A DNA stretch of 64,000 bases from CAVTWJ01 sp963849485 (GTDB taxonomy: Bacteria; Oederibacteriota; Muellerivitia; Muellerivitales; Muellerivitaceae): positions 186,001 through 250,000 of the forward strand of contig CAWKIF010000079.1 in assembly GCA_963849485.1 (NCBI GenBank), in the 5' to 3' direction. Shown one piece after another: positions 27,499-36,252 of this stretch (positions within the stretch are counted from its first letter, which is position 1; each line of letters begins with the position of its first letter). The notes beneath the pieces are model-generated. The model was not told the origin of the DNA and did no database searches. It saw only the letters and a list, made by a program, of their open reading frames with translations. A program made the position numbers and the translations under genes.

Positions 27499-27876
27499 CT
27501 ACTTCTTTTTTTCCACCCAACTGCCCAACACGGTTTTCAATTTCTTTTTCATCTCTTCCAGTTCCTGAATCTTGGCCTCGAACTCGTCGATTTTCTTTGA
27601 GAAAAGATTCACCGTCATATCGCAGCAGGGCCCCAAACCCTTGTCGCCGCAGCACATGATGCTTTTGATTTCCTTGAGGGTCAGCCCCATTCCCTGGGCC
27701 TTCTGGATGAACATCAACTGGTCCACCGTATCGGCGGGATAAAGCCTGAATCCGCCCTCGCTTCGAGCGGGCTCCTTCAGCAGGCCCTCCTTCTCGTAAT
27801 AGCGGATGGTGTCGATGGAGGCCCCGCTTTTCTGGGAGACTTGGCCGATTTGAAGGTTTGATTCGGTTTTATTCAT
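27499..27876 (-). CDS. MerR-family regulator with double-cysteine metal/metalloid site, probable arsenic sensor
   Basis: 125 aa. The N-terminal MerR HTH is seen as LQIGQVSQKSGASIDTIRYY followed by EKEGLLKEPARSEGGFR. The dimerisation helix begins near residue 74 and holds two cysteine pairs, CCGDKGLGPCC (residues 75-76 and 84-85), where ZntR/MerR relatives carry metal ligands. It is the first gene of the ars operon, which lacks an ArsR, so I infer that it senses As(III) or a related soft metal(loid). Its own promoter has the MerR-type 20-bp spacer with a dyad. Confidence 0.88.
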   Translation of the reverse strand: MNKTESNLQIGQVSQKSGASIDTIRYYEKEGLLKEPARSEGGFRLYPADTVDQLMFIQKAQGMGLTLKEIKSIMCCGDKGLGPCCDMTVNLFSKKIDEFEAKIQELEEMKKKLKTVLGSWVEKKK

Positions 27877-27893
27877 GATGCGCTCCTGAGAGA

Positions 27894-27925
27894 AGTATAA
27901 GGTCTGGAGTATACTCCAGAGTCAA
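27894..27925 (-). promoter_or_regulatory. MerR-type promoter/operator of the arsenic operon
   Basis: On the minus strand the -35 TTGACT (27920-27925) and -10 TATACT (27894-27899) are separated by 20 bp, the over-long spacing that MerR regulators correct by DNA distortion. The spacer contains a perfect 18-bp palindrome, TCTGGAGTATACTCCAGA (27903-27920). The merR start codon lies about 18 nt downstream of the -10. Confidence 0.88.
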
Positions 27926-28079
27926 GGGCTGGTTTAATGGAATGCAGGAAAAGCGAGAGGGGATTTGTTAATAGTGGGTAAAAAAGCGCGGAAAACTATT
28001 TGAAATATTTTCCATGACAGGTTCTCGTCGTGGATAACTAATTAATTTTACAAAAGCCCATTACTGCCAATCCCTTCGT

Positions 28080-28679
28080 TTAGGGCGTAGGGCTCGGGGT
28101 TGGAGTTGAGAGAGAAATGACAATAGGCGTCAAATTAACAAACTGAAAGGGGTTGTTTGTAACGGTCCAGGTCACCGGCAGGTTGGAATTGGGAACCGCC
28201 ACGGCTGAAAGATTGGCCCCATAACAAACCTCAAAACATTGGTACGGAGGGACTATTTCGCTTACGGTTATGCTCACGCCGCTCGAACTTTCGCAAACCT
28301 GCGCGATTCCGGTGGTCTCGGAAGGACAGCAAACGGCGTTGGAAACGATGATCAACATATCCTCACCGAAGGTGACGGGGGCTGCCGGAGGAGTGGAGGA
28401 ACCGTACAGGGCGTCCCAATCGGCTTGACTGCGAATAATGACGAAGGGTGCGCCGCCCACTGGATTGGTTTGGTGAACGGAACCCAAATTGGCGCCGCCG
28501 GGAAGTGAAACACCTAACATTCCCCCACCGCCGAAATAACAAAAAGGTGTGATGGTCGAAGTGACGGTTGCCGTCGAAACCGGTGGCGCGGAACTCGGCC
28601 CCAAGGTGTAGGTCTTATTACAAGCGATAGGCAACAATAACGTAATGCCCGCCAACGCCATCCACAAAATCATTTTCAT
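28080..28679 (-). CDS. Putative lipoprotein, 199 aa
   Basis: The N-terminus MKMILWMALAGITLLLPIAC ends in a lipobox-like cysteine at residue 20, so it is likely a membrane-anchored lipoprotein. The mature part is rich in Pro, Thr, Ser and Val, with several cysteines (CYFGGGG, AVCCPSETTG, YQCFEVCYG) and a C-terminal PTPSPTP tail. The middle (RSQADWDALYG) resembles domains in secreted proteins of unknown role. No function can be named. Confidence 0.75.
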   Translation of the reverse strand: MKMILWMALAGITLLLPIACNKTYTLGPSSAPPVSTATVTSTITPFCYFGGGGMLGVSLPGGANLGSVHQTNPVGGAPFVIIRSQADWDALYGSSTPPAAPVTFGEDMLIIVSNAVCCPSETTGIAQVCESSSGVSITVSEIVPPYQCFEVCYGANLSAVAVPNSNLPVTWTVTNNPFQFVNLTPIVISLSTPTPSPTP

Positions 28680-28790
28680 GTCTTCACTCTCACTTGAAGA
28701 ACTTTCTTAAATATGCATGACAAATAATACCACTTTTTTTCAAGTTTTTGAGCGCTCCCCCGGTTTCACCGATCCTAAACCAGACAGCCT

Positions 28791-29570
28791 TCACAAATTA
28801 TTTTTCTCAATTTTCCCCAACAACCTTAGAAGTCCGTCCAGAATCGTCAGGGGATGGGGCGGACAGCCAGGGATATATAGATCCACCGGAACCGTGGAGG
28901 AGGCCCCGCCCAGCTGTTGCGGATTCTTCAGGAAAGGCCCTCCCGAGATGGCGCAGGCTCCTACCGCGATGACAATCTTGGGAGGCGCGACCGCCGCGTA
29001 TGTTTTCTCCAGGGCCAGTTTCATGTTTTCGGTAACGCACCCGGTGACCAGGAGCCCATCCGCGTGGCGCGGGGAGGCCACCATTTGGATTCCGAACCGG
29101 CCTAGGTCCCAGCCGACCGTTCCTAAGACATTCACATCCGCTTCGCAGGCGTTACAGCCCCCGGCGCTGACCTGACGGAGTTTGAGCGAACGGCCGAACA
29201 GCTTGAGGAGTTTCTCGTCCAACGCCCGGGCCAGGCGAAGTTCCATTTCCGGGCCGGCGACCAGGTCTCCCTTTGAGCGAACCGCCAGGCGGTAATCCTT
29301 CCCATAGCTAATGGCCCCTTGCGGGCAGGCATCCATGCAATCCGTGCAAAAGAGACAGCGGCCCAGGTCGATATGAGGCCCTGTACCTTTAATCGTGATG
29401 GCGTCCACCGGGCAGGCTTCCACGCAATCCTGGCAACCGGACGGGCATTTTGACGCGTCGACCAGGGGCAAACCCCGGAAGTTCTCAGGCATTGGAGGCG
29501 GGGGGCACTGGGGAAACTCGATCGTCCGATGGCCCTGCTGAAACCTGGCTTTCAGGATCTTATACATCAT
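28791..29570 (-). CDS. Small (NuoB/HyfI-like) subunit fused to a 2[4Fe-4S] ferredoxin domain, Ehr complex
   Basis: The N-terminal part (about residues 35-100) has two ferredoxin motifs, CPSGCQDCVEACP and CLFCTDCMDACP, as in NuoI/HyfH. The C-terminal part is NuoB-like, with the N2/proximal cluster ligands in GGCNACEAD, VTGC, GACAISGG and IPGCPPHP all conserved. In group 4 hydrogenases this chain passes electrons between ferredoxin and the active site. Here the partner large subunit lacks nickel ligands. Start at 29570 or 29567 (consecutive ATGs after GGAGGT). It is the last gene of the seven-gene operon; an inverted repeat separates it from the large subunit gene. Confidence 0.88.
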   Translation of the reverse strand: MMYKILKARFQQGHRTIEFPQCPPPPMPENFRGLPLVDASKCPSGCQDCVEACPVDAITIKGTGPHIDLGRCLFCTDCMDACPQGAISYGKDYRLAVRSKGDLVAGPEMELRLARALDEKLLKLFGRSLKLRQVSAGGCNACEADVNVLGTVGWDLGRFGIQMVASPRHADGLLVTGCVTENMKLALEKTYAAVAPPKIVIAVGACAISGGPFLKNPQQLGGASSTVPVDLYIPGCPPHPLTILDGLLRLLGKIEKNNL

Positions 29571-29612
29571 TGACCTCCAGGATAAAAAACCAAGGCCAAA
29601 CAAAATCATTTC

Positions 29613-29728
29613 TCACCGCCAAGACGCGAAGACGCCAAGAAAGGCAAGACAAGATGAGAGGTGTTTTGGCAATTCCTGGTTTCTTCTTTTCTTTGTAGTT
29701 CTTGGCGTTCTTGGTGTCTTGGCGGTGA
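29613..29728. repeat. Inverted-repeat element, CACCGCCAAGAC type (copy 1)
   Basis: TCACCGCCAAGAC (29613-29625) pairs with GTCTTGGCGGTGA (29716-29728). The interior repeats GACGCCAAGAAAGGCAAG and TTCTTGGCGTTCTTGG. It lies inside the operon between the large and small subunit genes. A second member is at 42687-42793. Confidence 0.65.
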
Positions 29729-29756
29729 AAATTTAGATGTTGCCTTATGTTTGTTT

Positions 29757-31274
29757 TCATAGGTCGTGCCCGCAGTAGGAAAGGTTGAAACTCTTGTTGC
29801 ACAGCGGGAAATCCGAGATGGCCTGGTTGCGGAGGGCCATGGCCAAGGCGCTCCAATTGTGGAAGGAAGGGTCGGTGATCTTGTACCGGACAAATTGCCC
29901 GTCCTTCCCCGTCAGGGCGACATGGCAGACTTCCCCCCGCCAGCCCTCGGTCAGGGAGACCGCCAGCCGGTTGGCCGGGATCTTTCCCAGGGTCTTTTCC
30001 TTTTCCGGGGCGGGCAGGTTCATCAACCTTTCCCGGATGAATTGGATGGACCGCTTGATCTCCAGCCAGCGCACGAAAGCCCGGGAATGCACGTCCCCGG
30101 CATGGGCCGTGGAAACCGGAACCATCACGAACCGGTAGGGGCCAAAGGGGTGGTTGAACCGGACGTCCGTTTCCATCCCGCAGGCGCGGGCGGCGGGGCC
30201 CACCCATCCCAGTTCCCGGGCCTGTTCCCGGCTGACGGCGCCCGTATCGTCGAACCGGTCCACCACGGAGGCGGTTTCCCACAAAAGATCCACGGCCTGG
30301 GTGACGTCCTTTTCCGCTTCGTCCAATTTTTTCAGCAGTTCGGCCGCCCGGGGTGATTCCAGCCGGAAGCGGTTGCCCCCCACCTTCAACAGGCTCCTTC
30401 CAAACCGGCTACCGCAGAGCGCGGCGGTCATGTTCAGGAAATCCCCACGGATCCTCCCGCAATAGGAGGCGGTCGGGAGAAACCCCACGTCGCCCGCCAA
30501 GGCGCCCAGGTCCCCCGTATGGTTGGCCAACCGCTCCAGTTCAAGGGCGATGGCCCTCACCATCCAGTCGTGGGCGGTGATCTTGGCGCCCCTTAAACCT
30601 TCCAGGTTTTGGCAATAGGCCCAGGTATGGGCGATGGTGGAATCGCCCGAGACCGCCTCCATCTGGTAAAGGGAATCCTTCCGGGGCCCCCGGATCAGGG
30701 CTTCCTCCACGCCCCGGTGCTGGTAGCCGAGCGAAATCTCCAGGTGAAAAACCTCTTCCCCGTGGCATTGGAACCTGAAATGGCCGGGCTCGATGACGCC
30801 CGCGTGGACCGGGCCGACCGCGACCTCATGCACCTCATCGCCCTTGACCCGGTAAAAGTCCATGAGGCCGATCGGCGGCACCCCGCGGGCGGAGGGAGTC
30901 TTATCGATGGTGCCGGTGAATCTCACGGGCTTCAACCAGGGATGGCCCTCGGGGGTGAGCCCGAATTGCTCGGCGATCTCCCTCTCAAAAAGGTGCACTT
31001 GGGGACAATCGGGCGTGAGGGACGGGAAAGCTTTCTCACGGACGTTGGTCTTGAAAACGAGGAGCCGGTTGTTGGGATCGTCGGCGAAAACCGCCACCAA
31101 GTCCACCCCGGTTCCATCCTCCGGGATGGCCCCAAAAAAGGAAGCCACCCGAAAACCCTTTTCAACGCCATGGCGCATGCAATTCTGAAAATCGCCGAAT
31201 CCCAGGGCGGGGATTCGCCCATAGTCCACGGAAGAGCCGTTGGCGAGGATGACGAAATGTTCCAGGGGGGTCAT
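29757..31274 (-). CDS. HyfG/NuoCD-like large subunit lacking both [NiFe] cysteine motifs (Ehr complex)
   Basis: About 505 aa: an N-terminal NuoC-like domain (to about residue 120), then a NuoD/HycE-like domain. Where hydrogenases have CGIC followed by AHS, this protein reads SGDSTIAH (about residues 209-216). At the C-terminus, where DPCxxC is required, it reads DFPLCNKSFNLSYCGHDL and ends. It therefore cannot bind the NiFe centre in the usual way. The alignment anchors around both sites (HRGVEEAL; LELERLANH) are clear. Start at 31274, overlapping the upstream stop as ATGA. It fits energy-converting-hydrogenase-related (Ehr) complexes; the substrate is unknown. Confidence 0.88.
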   Translation of the reverse strand: MTPLEHFVILANGSSVDYGRIPALGFGDFQNCMRHGVEKGFRVASFFGAIPEDGTGVDLVAVFADDPNNRLLVFKTNVREKAFPSLTPDCPQVHLFEREIAEQFGLTPEGHPWLKPVRFTGTIDKTPSARGVPPIGLMDFYRVKGDEVHEVAVGPVHAGVIEPGHFRFQCHGEEVFHLEISLGYQHRGVEEALIRGPRKDSLYQMEAVSGDSTIAHTWAYCQNLEGLRGAKITAHDWMVRAIALELERLANHTGDLGALAGDVGFLPTASYCGRIRGDFLNMTAALCGSRFGRSLLKVGGNRFRLESPRAAELLKKLDEAEKDVTQAVDLLWETASVVDRFDDTGAVSREQARELGWVGPAARACGMETDVRFNHPFGPYRFVMVPVSTAHAGDVHSRAFVRWLEIKRSIQFIRERLMNLPAPEKEKTLGKIPANRLAVSLTEGWRGEVCHVALTGKDGQFVRYKITDPSFHNWSALAMALRNQAISDFPLCNKSFNLSYCGHDL

Positions 31275-32704
31275 GAGGGGATACTCCAATCGTTCACCGC
31301 GTCCTGGATGAGTTTCATCACGGGATCGGGGATATAAAGACCCATGAGCAGGACCAGGCCCATCAAAACCAAGGGTGGCAGGACCGTGAGAAAGGTCTCG
31401 CGATAGTCCGTGGCCTTGGCCGCGTCTGAGGGTTCACCCAGGCAAACCGCCAGCACCGTACTGCCCATGCCCATAAAAACCACCATCTGGAGGAAAAGAA
31501 AAACGCCCCCCACGATGTATTGGTGGTTCTCGAAGGTGGATCTCAAAATCGTGAACTCGCTCAAGAAAGGCCCGAAGGGCGGCGAGCCGGTGACGGCGAT
31601 AAACCCGGCCAGGAACAGCGGGCCCGAGACCGGAAGACGGCGGAGGGCCCCCGAAACGTCGTCGCGCGACTTGCTGTGGTAGGCGCTGTAGAGGTTCCCC
31701 GAAACGAGAAAGAGCATCCCCTTCGTCAGGGCGTTGTTGATGAGATGGAGGAAGGAGCCGAAAATCCCGATCCCGCCCATGCTGATCCCCAAGACCAAAA
31801 TTCCCATGTTCTCCACGCTCGAGTAGGCCAGCATGCGCTTGAAATCCTTTTGCCGGGCCATGAAGACGGCCCCGAAGGCGATGGACAAGAGCCCCAGCGC
31901 CAAAAGGGACCGGTCCGCGAAGGCCCCCTCGCCCGCGGCATGGAGGATCTTCGTGACCCGCAGGATCGCCAGGAACGCGCAGTTCAAAAGCGCGCCCGAC
32001 AGGAGGGCGGAGACCAGGGCGGGGGATTCGCTGTGCGCGTCGGGAAGCCAGGTGTGCATGGGGGCCAGCCCCATCTTGGTCCCGTAGCCCACCAAAAGGG
32101 CGGCGAAGGCGGCGTGAAGCCAGGGTTTGGAAAACGAACCCGCCGAGCGCGCCAGGTCGTCCATCATTAAGGTCGTGGGGCCGCCTCCCGCAAGGGAGGC
32201 GTAGGCCATGAAGAAAGTGCCCAAGAGGGCCAGGGCGATGCCGACCGAGCAGATGAGGAGGAATTTCCAGGCCGCCTCGATGGCCCGGTTGTTGTGGTTG
32301 AAGTATATCAGGGGGGCGCTTACCAGCGAAGTGGCCTCAATGCCGACCCACATGAGTTCCAGCTGCCGGGAGAGGGCGACCAGCGACAGGAGAGCCAAAA
32401 GAAAAAGCAGGCAGGCGCAAAAAACGCGGTTGGACTTTTCCAGCGTCTTCCCCAGGTAGGACGGGGCATAGGACAGGCAGGCGAAAAACAAAAGGGAGAC
32501 GACCGCCAATACCAGTTTCCCGAGGGGGTCCAGGAAAAGCCACCCCTGGGCCGCCGACAGGTTGTTTTGACCCAGCGCGCACAAGACCAGGACCAAATGC
32601 GCCCCCGAGAATACCGGGAGAAACAGGGGCCGGAACCGGTTGGAGGGGAAAAGATAGGCCGCCGCCCCACCTATGAAAGGAACGAAGAAAATGAAATAAA
32701 GCAT
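31271..32704 (-). CDS. HyfF/NuoN-like antiporter-type membrane subunit, Ehr complex
   Basis: 477 aa, almost entirely membrane-spanning (about 13-14 segments). It belongs to the complex I/Mrp antiporter-like family, with PMHTWLPDAHSESPALVSAL and DFKRMLAYSSVENMGILVLG, the segment with the conserved lysine of the proton channel. It would translocate ions when the peripheral arm is oxidised or reduced. It lies between HyfE-like and large subunit genes, overlapping the latter by four bases. Confidence 0.9.
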   Translation of the reverse strand: MLYFIFFVPFIGGAAAYLFPSNRFRPLFLPVFSGAHLVLVLCALGQNNLSAAQGWLFLDPLGKLVLAVVSLLFFACLSYAPSYLGKTLEKSNRVFCACLLFLLALLSLVALSRQLELMWVGIEATSLVSAPLIYFNHNNRAIEAAWKFLLICSVGIALALLGTFFMAYASLAGGGPTTLMMDDLARSAGSFSKPWLHAAFAALLVGYGTKMGLAPMHTWLPDAHSESPALVSALLSGALLNCAFLAILRVTKILHAAGEGAFADRSLLALGLLSIAFGAVFMARQKDFKRMLAYSSVENMGILVLGISMGGIGIFGSFLHLINNALTKGMLFLVSGNLYSAYHSKSRDDVSGALRRLPVSGPLFLAGFIAVTGSPPFGPFLSEFTILRSTFENHQYIVGGVFLFLQMVVFMGMGSTVLAVCLGEPSDAAKATDYRETFLTVLPPLVLMGLVLLMGLYIPDPVMKLIQDAVNDWSIPS

Positions 32705-32708
32705 GGGC

Positions 32709-33350
32709 CTAATCCTTTAGGGAAGTCAATTTATTGGAGTCCAGGGACGAGAATGCCTTTTGGATGTGGTTCAAAATGATGCCGAGGACGAAAATACAGA
32801 CGAACAGATCCAGCAGCACCCCGACTTCCGCAAGGAACGGCATGGTCTCCAGCAACAGCAGGGCGAAAACGAAGATCCCGTTCTCGAGGATCAAAAACCC
32901 CACCACCTGGGTGATGGCCTTGTGGCGGGTGGTGAGCATGATGAACCCGGTCAAGATCGTGGAAAAGGAACCGGGCAGGATGAGGGTGGCCTTGTGCAGT
33001 GGCATCAGGGGGAGATGGCCCGCATAGAGGAGCCCCAAAATAGTCCCGAAGGCTCCCAAAAGCATCGAAGGGATGAAACCCAGCAAGGGTTCCACCTCGC
33101 GGCGGATTTTCACGTCCCGCATGGCCTTGAAAAGGAGGGAGGGGATCAAAAAACCCTTGATGGCGATAATGGCCAGGCAGAGAAAGGGGATGTGGATTTC
33201 CCCCACGCCCTCCATCATCAGGGGCATCAGGCCCAGCAAGAGTCCCTGGGCCGCCGAAAGGCGGATGACCGTGCCGATTTGGCTGGTTCCCAGGGCGAGA
33301 AAATTCACCAGGACCAGCACGATGATGAGTGAATTGATTCCAGCGTCCAT
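32709..33350 (-). CDS. HyfE-like membrane subunit, Ehr complex
   Basis: 213 aa with about six membrane segments. HyfE proteins combine NuoK-like features; here VGFLILENGIFVFALLLLE matches the NuoK-type glutamate segment, and ILNHIQKAFSSLDSNKL ends the chain. It probably forms part of the ion channel next to HyfF and HyfB. Four nt from the next gene; clearly cotranscribed. Confidence 0.88.
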   Translation of the reverse strand: MDAGINSLIIVLVLVNFLALGTSQIGTVIRLSAAQGLLLGLMPLMMEGVGEIHIPFLCLAIIAIKGFLIPSLLFKAMRDVKIRREVEPLLGFIPSMLLGAFGTILGLLYAGHLPLMPLHKATLILPGSFSTILTGFIMLTTRHKAITQVVGFLILENGIFVFALLLLETMPFLAEVGVLLDLFVCIFVLGIILNHIQKAFSSLDSNKLTSLKD

Positions 33351-33354
33351 TAAA

Positions 33355-34266
33355 TCACCTCACTAAAAGGATGAAACCAAAAGCCGACAACAGGCAGGCG
33401 GAAACCAAAAGGTTGGGGATGTACTTGAGCCTCAACCGCGCCATGAAGGATTCCACAAGGCCGACCCCCACCGACAGGAACCCCATTTCGAGAATGAAGG
33501 AAAACCAATCCTCCAAAGTCGAGGTGTCCCAGGGAAGGGCCACGTCCATCACCAGGGCGGCCATCAAGAGCAGCTTCATCGAGGACCCGTGCAGGATGAG
33601 CCCGAGGGCGGGCCCGCTATGGTCCAACACCATGACCTCATGGACCATGGTCAATTCCAAATGCGTGTTGGGATCGTCAAACGGGATGCGGCTGTTCTCG
33701 GCCAGAAGCACGATGAACCAGGCGACGGAGATGAGGATCAGGGAGGCGATCTTTTCCGGGCCCACCCTGAAGTTCTCGCCCAGGACCATATCCGACAGGC
33801 AATAGGTCTGCGAAAGCCTCGCGAGCGCCAGAAAACCGAAAAACAGGGCCGGTTCGGCGAAGGACGCGAAGGAGACTTCCCGGGAGGCCCCCATGCCCTC
33901 GAAGGAAGAACCCGTATCCAGGGCGGCGCATGCCGTGAAAAACCTCCCCAGGGCCAGGATATAGGCCAGGAAGATCATGTCTCCCTGGAATGCCAAGGGC
34001 GCCCGATGGTGCCCCAGGGGGACCACCAGCGAGGCGGTGAAGACCGAGATCCATCCCACCCAGGGCCCCGCGAGGAAAACCCAGGAGGTTGTGCGGCTAA
34101 GGACCATTCCCTTGCGGAAAAGTTTGTTCAAATCAAAATAAACCTGGAAAAGCGGGGGCCCCACCCGACCGGCGATGAGGGCCTTTGTCTTGTTGATGAT
34201 GCCCAGCAGCAGGGGCGACAGGAACAGGACCAGGGACAAGTGGATCAAATCATTCAGTATCGTCAC
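33355..34266 (-). CDS. HyfC/NuoH-like membrane subunit, Ehr complex
   Basis: 303 aa, about eight membrane segments. NuoH-family features are KALIAGRVGPPLFQVYFDLN and SRIPFDDPNTHLELTMVHE, the acidic loop that contacts the peripheral arm in complex I. It anchors the soluble arm to the membrane. Genes on both sides are 4-6 nt away. Confidence 0.92.
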   Translation of the reverse strand: MTILNDLIHLSLVLFLSPLLLGIINKTKALIAGRVGPPLFQVYFDLNKLFRKGMVLSRTTSWVFLAGPWVGWISVFTASLVVPLGHHRAPLAFQGDMIFLAYILALGRFFTACAALDTGSSFEGMGASREVSFASFAEPALFFGFLALARLSQTYCLSDMVLGENFRVGPEKIASLILISVAWFIVLLAENSRIPFDDPNTHLELTMVHEVMVLDHSGPALGLILHGSSMKLLLMAALVMDVALPWDTSTLEDWFSFILEMGFLSVGVGLVESFMARLRLKYIPNLLVSACLLSAFGFILLVR

Positions 34267-34272
34267 GGTTTC

Positions 34273-36252
34273 CTACCTCCAAAGAATGAAAAACGCCAGG
34301 GCCATAAAAATATAGAAGACATAAGCCTGCAAATATCCGACCTGCAGGTACTTGGACCAATTAAAAATCCACTGGATAGCCCTAATCAGCGGATAGAGGA
34401 TCCGGTCCAGGACGGTTTCGGGAACATGGCTGTGGAAGGAACCCCCTTTTGGGAAATTCCCCTTGATGTGGACGGAACTTTTATCGGGAAGCAAGATCCA
34501 TTTGAAAAAATCCACCAGGGTTTGGGCGTAGGAGGATGCGGTGTATTGCATCGAAGGGGCCGGTTGGATGTATCCGCAATCCCAGGTCAAAACAAGTGAA
34601 GGCGCCTCCACCCCCTTGGGCCGTCGGTTGAGCCAATACAATCCGATGAAAAAAAACGCCAAAAGGGAAATTCCGATACCCGAAAGAACGTTTAAGGGTT
34701 CGCATTCAGCAAGCGTAGGGACTGCCGCCGGTAAGGATTCCCAGGACCGGACCACGGATTCCAAAAGGGGCGCCACCGTTTGGGGGAACAAGCCGATCCA
34801 AAAACAAAGGGACCCGAGCAAAACCATGGGAAATAAAATAGCCCTTCCCCCTTCCCTCGCCTCGGGTACGGAAGGCGTCCGGGGCGAGCCCAGAAAAACG
34901 GCCCCGTAAACCTTAGTGAAACAGGCTAAAGCCAGGGCCCCCGTCATGGCCAATGCGGGCACGCCCATCCACAAGCCAAAGTTCGTTTCCAGCCCCGGCA
35001 AAGTCAGGGCCTTGAAAAACCCCAGGAAAATTAAAAACTCGCTGATGAATCCGTTCAAGGGGGGGAGGCCGCAAATGGCCGCCGAGCCGACCAGGAATAA
35101 AAGGGAGGTCCGGGGCATCTTCTTCCCCACACCCCCCATTCGGTCTATTTCCCGCGTATGAAGGGCATGGATCACTGACCCCGCGCCGAGGAAAAGCAGG
35201 GATTTGAATAAGCCGTGGTTCCAGACGTGGAGCAGGGCTCCCGCCATGCCGAGCAAAACCAGGTCGCTCCTCCCCATGGTCTTGCCGATGAGGGCCAGCC
35301 CCAACCCCAGGAAGATGATCCCGATATTTTCCACGCTGTGATAAGCCAGCAGCCTTTTGAGATCGTGCTGTCCCAGGGCGAAAGCCACTCCCAGCACGGA
35401 TGAAAGAATCCCCAGCACGATCAGGAGCGTTCCCCACCAGAGGGGCGGGTTTTCGAAAAGCCAGCATATCCTCACCATGCCATAGACCCCCACTTTGAGC
35501 AGGACCCCCGATAAAAAGGCGGAAACATGGCTGGGGGCGTTCGCGTGGGCGGAAGGCAGCCAAACGTGGAGGGGAAACAGGCCCGCCTTCAAGCCAAAAG
35601 CCAACAGGGCCAGCAGGAAAAGGCCGTCGGCGCCGGAAGCGGAGATTTCCCCCGCCTTCAAGGGAAGGATTTCAAAGGTCCCTTTCGCTTGGCGAAGAAA
35701 GGCGAAAAAGGCGAAAAGGAAAAGAGTGGAAAAATGGGTGGCGACGAAATAAACCCATCCGGCCTGCCGGGTTTCCTTTTTTTCATCCTCGGTAGTGATA
35801 AGGAAAAAAGCCGAGAGGGCCATGACCTCCCAGGAAAACAGGAAAAAGATGGAATCATGGGCGACCACCACCAGGGCCATCCCCACCGCGAGGAAACCGT
35901 AGAAAAACCTCAGCTTCCGGCCGTTTTCGGGATGGAGGGTTTGCTTCCAATATTCAAGCCCATAGAGGGAGCCCAAGGCGGAAATAAGGAAGATGCTGAC
36001 CAGGAAAACGGAGGCGAGGGGGTCGATCAGAAAAGAAATTTTACCCCCGCAAACCGAAAGGGGCAGGGTCCATTCTTCGCTCACGCCATGGATCAGGGAG
36101 GTGAAAGCCACGATCAAACCCGCCGTCGACCCTAGGCAAAATAAGGGGATGGAAAGAAATTGTCCGCCCATGGATGAACGGTTGAAAAACAATCCGGGAA
36201 CGCCGCTGAAAGCGGCCAGTCCCAGGGCGGTATAAAGCAGGAGAGGCGTCAT
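34273..36252 (-). CDS. HyfB/NuoL-like antiporter subunit, second copy, Ehr complex
   Basis: About 659 aa with about 15-16 membrane segments. Motifs: FPLHVWLPSAHANAPSHVSA, HDLKRLLAYHSVENIGIIF and CGLPPLNGFISEFLIF. A C-terminal extension after about residue 560 (YIQPAPSMQYTASSYAQTLV) is typical of HyfB. It starts at the ATG at 36252, overlapping the stop of the first HyfB-like gene. It is paralogous to that neighbour (same motifs in the same order), so the complex has two HyfB chains in addition to HyfF, i.e. three antiporter-type modules. Confidence 0.9.
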   Translation of the reverse strand: MTPLLLYTALGLAAFSGVPGLFFNRSSMGGQFLSIPLFCLGSTAGLIVAFTSLIHGVSEEWTLPLSVCGGKISFLIDPLASVFLVSIFLISALGSLYGLEYWKQTLHPENGRKLRFFYGFLAVGMALVVVAHDSIFFLFSWEVMALSAFFLITTEDEKKETRQAGWVYFVATHFSTLFLFAFFAFLRQAKGTFEILPLKAGEISASGADGLFLLALLAFGLKAGLFPLHVWLPSAHANAPSHVSAFLSGVLLKVGVYGMVRICWLFENPPLWWGTLLIVLGILSSVLGVAFALGQHDLKRLLAYHSVENIGIIFLGLGLALIGKTMGRSDLVLLGMAGALLHVWNHGLFKSLLFLGAGSVIHALHTREIDRMGGVGKKMPRTSLLFLVGSAAICGLPPLNGFISEFLIFLGFFKALTLPGLETNFGLWMGVPALAMTGALALACFTKVYGAVFLGSPRTPSVPEAREGGRAILFPMVLLGSLCFWIGLFPQTVAPLLESVVRSWESLPAAVPTLAECEPLNVLSGIGISLLAFFFIGLYWLNRRPKGVEAPSLVLTWDCGYIQPAPSMQYTASSYAQTLVDFFKWILLPDKSSVHIKGNFPKGGSFHSHVPETVLDRILYPLIRAIQWIFNWSKYLQVGYLQAYVFYIFMALAFFILWR

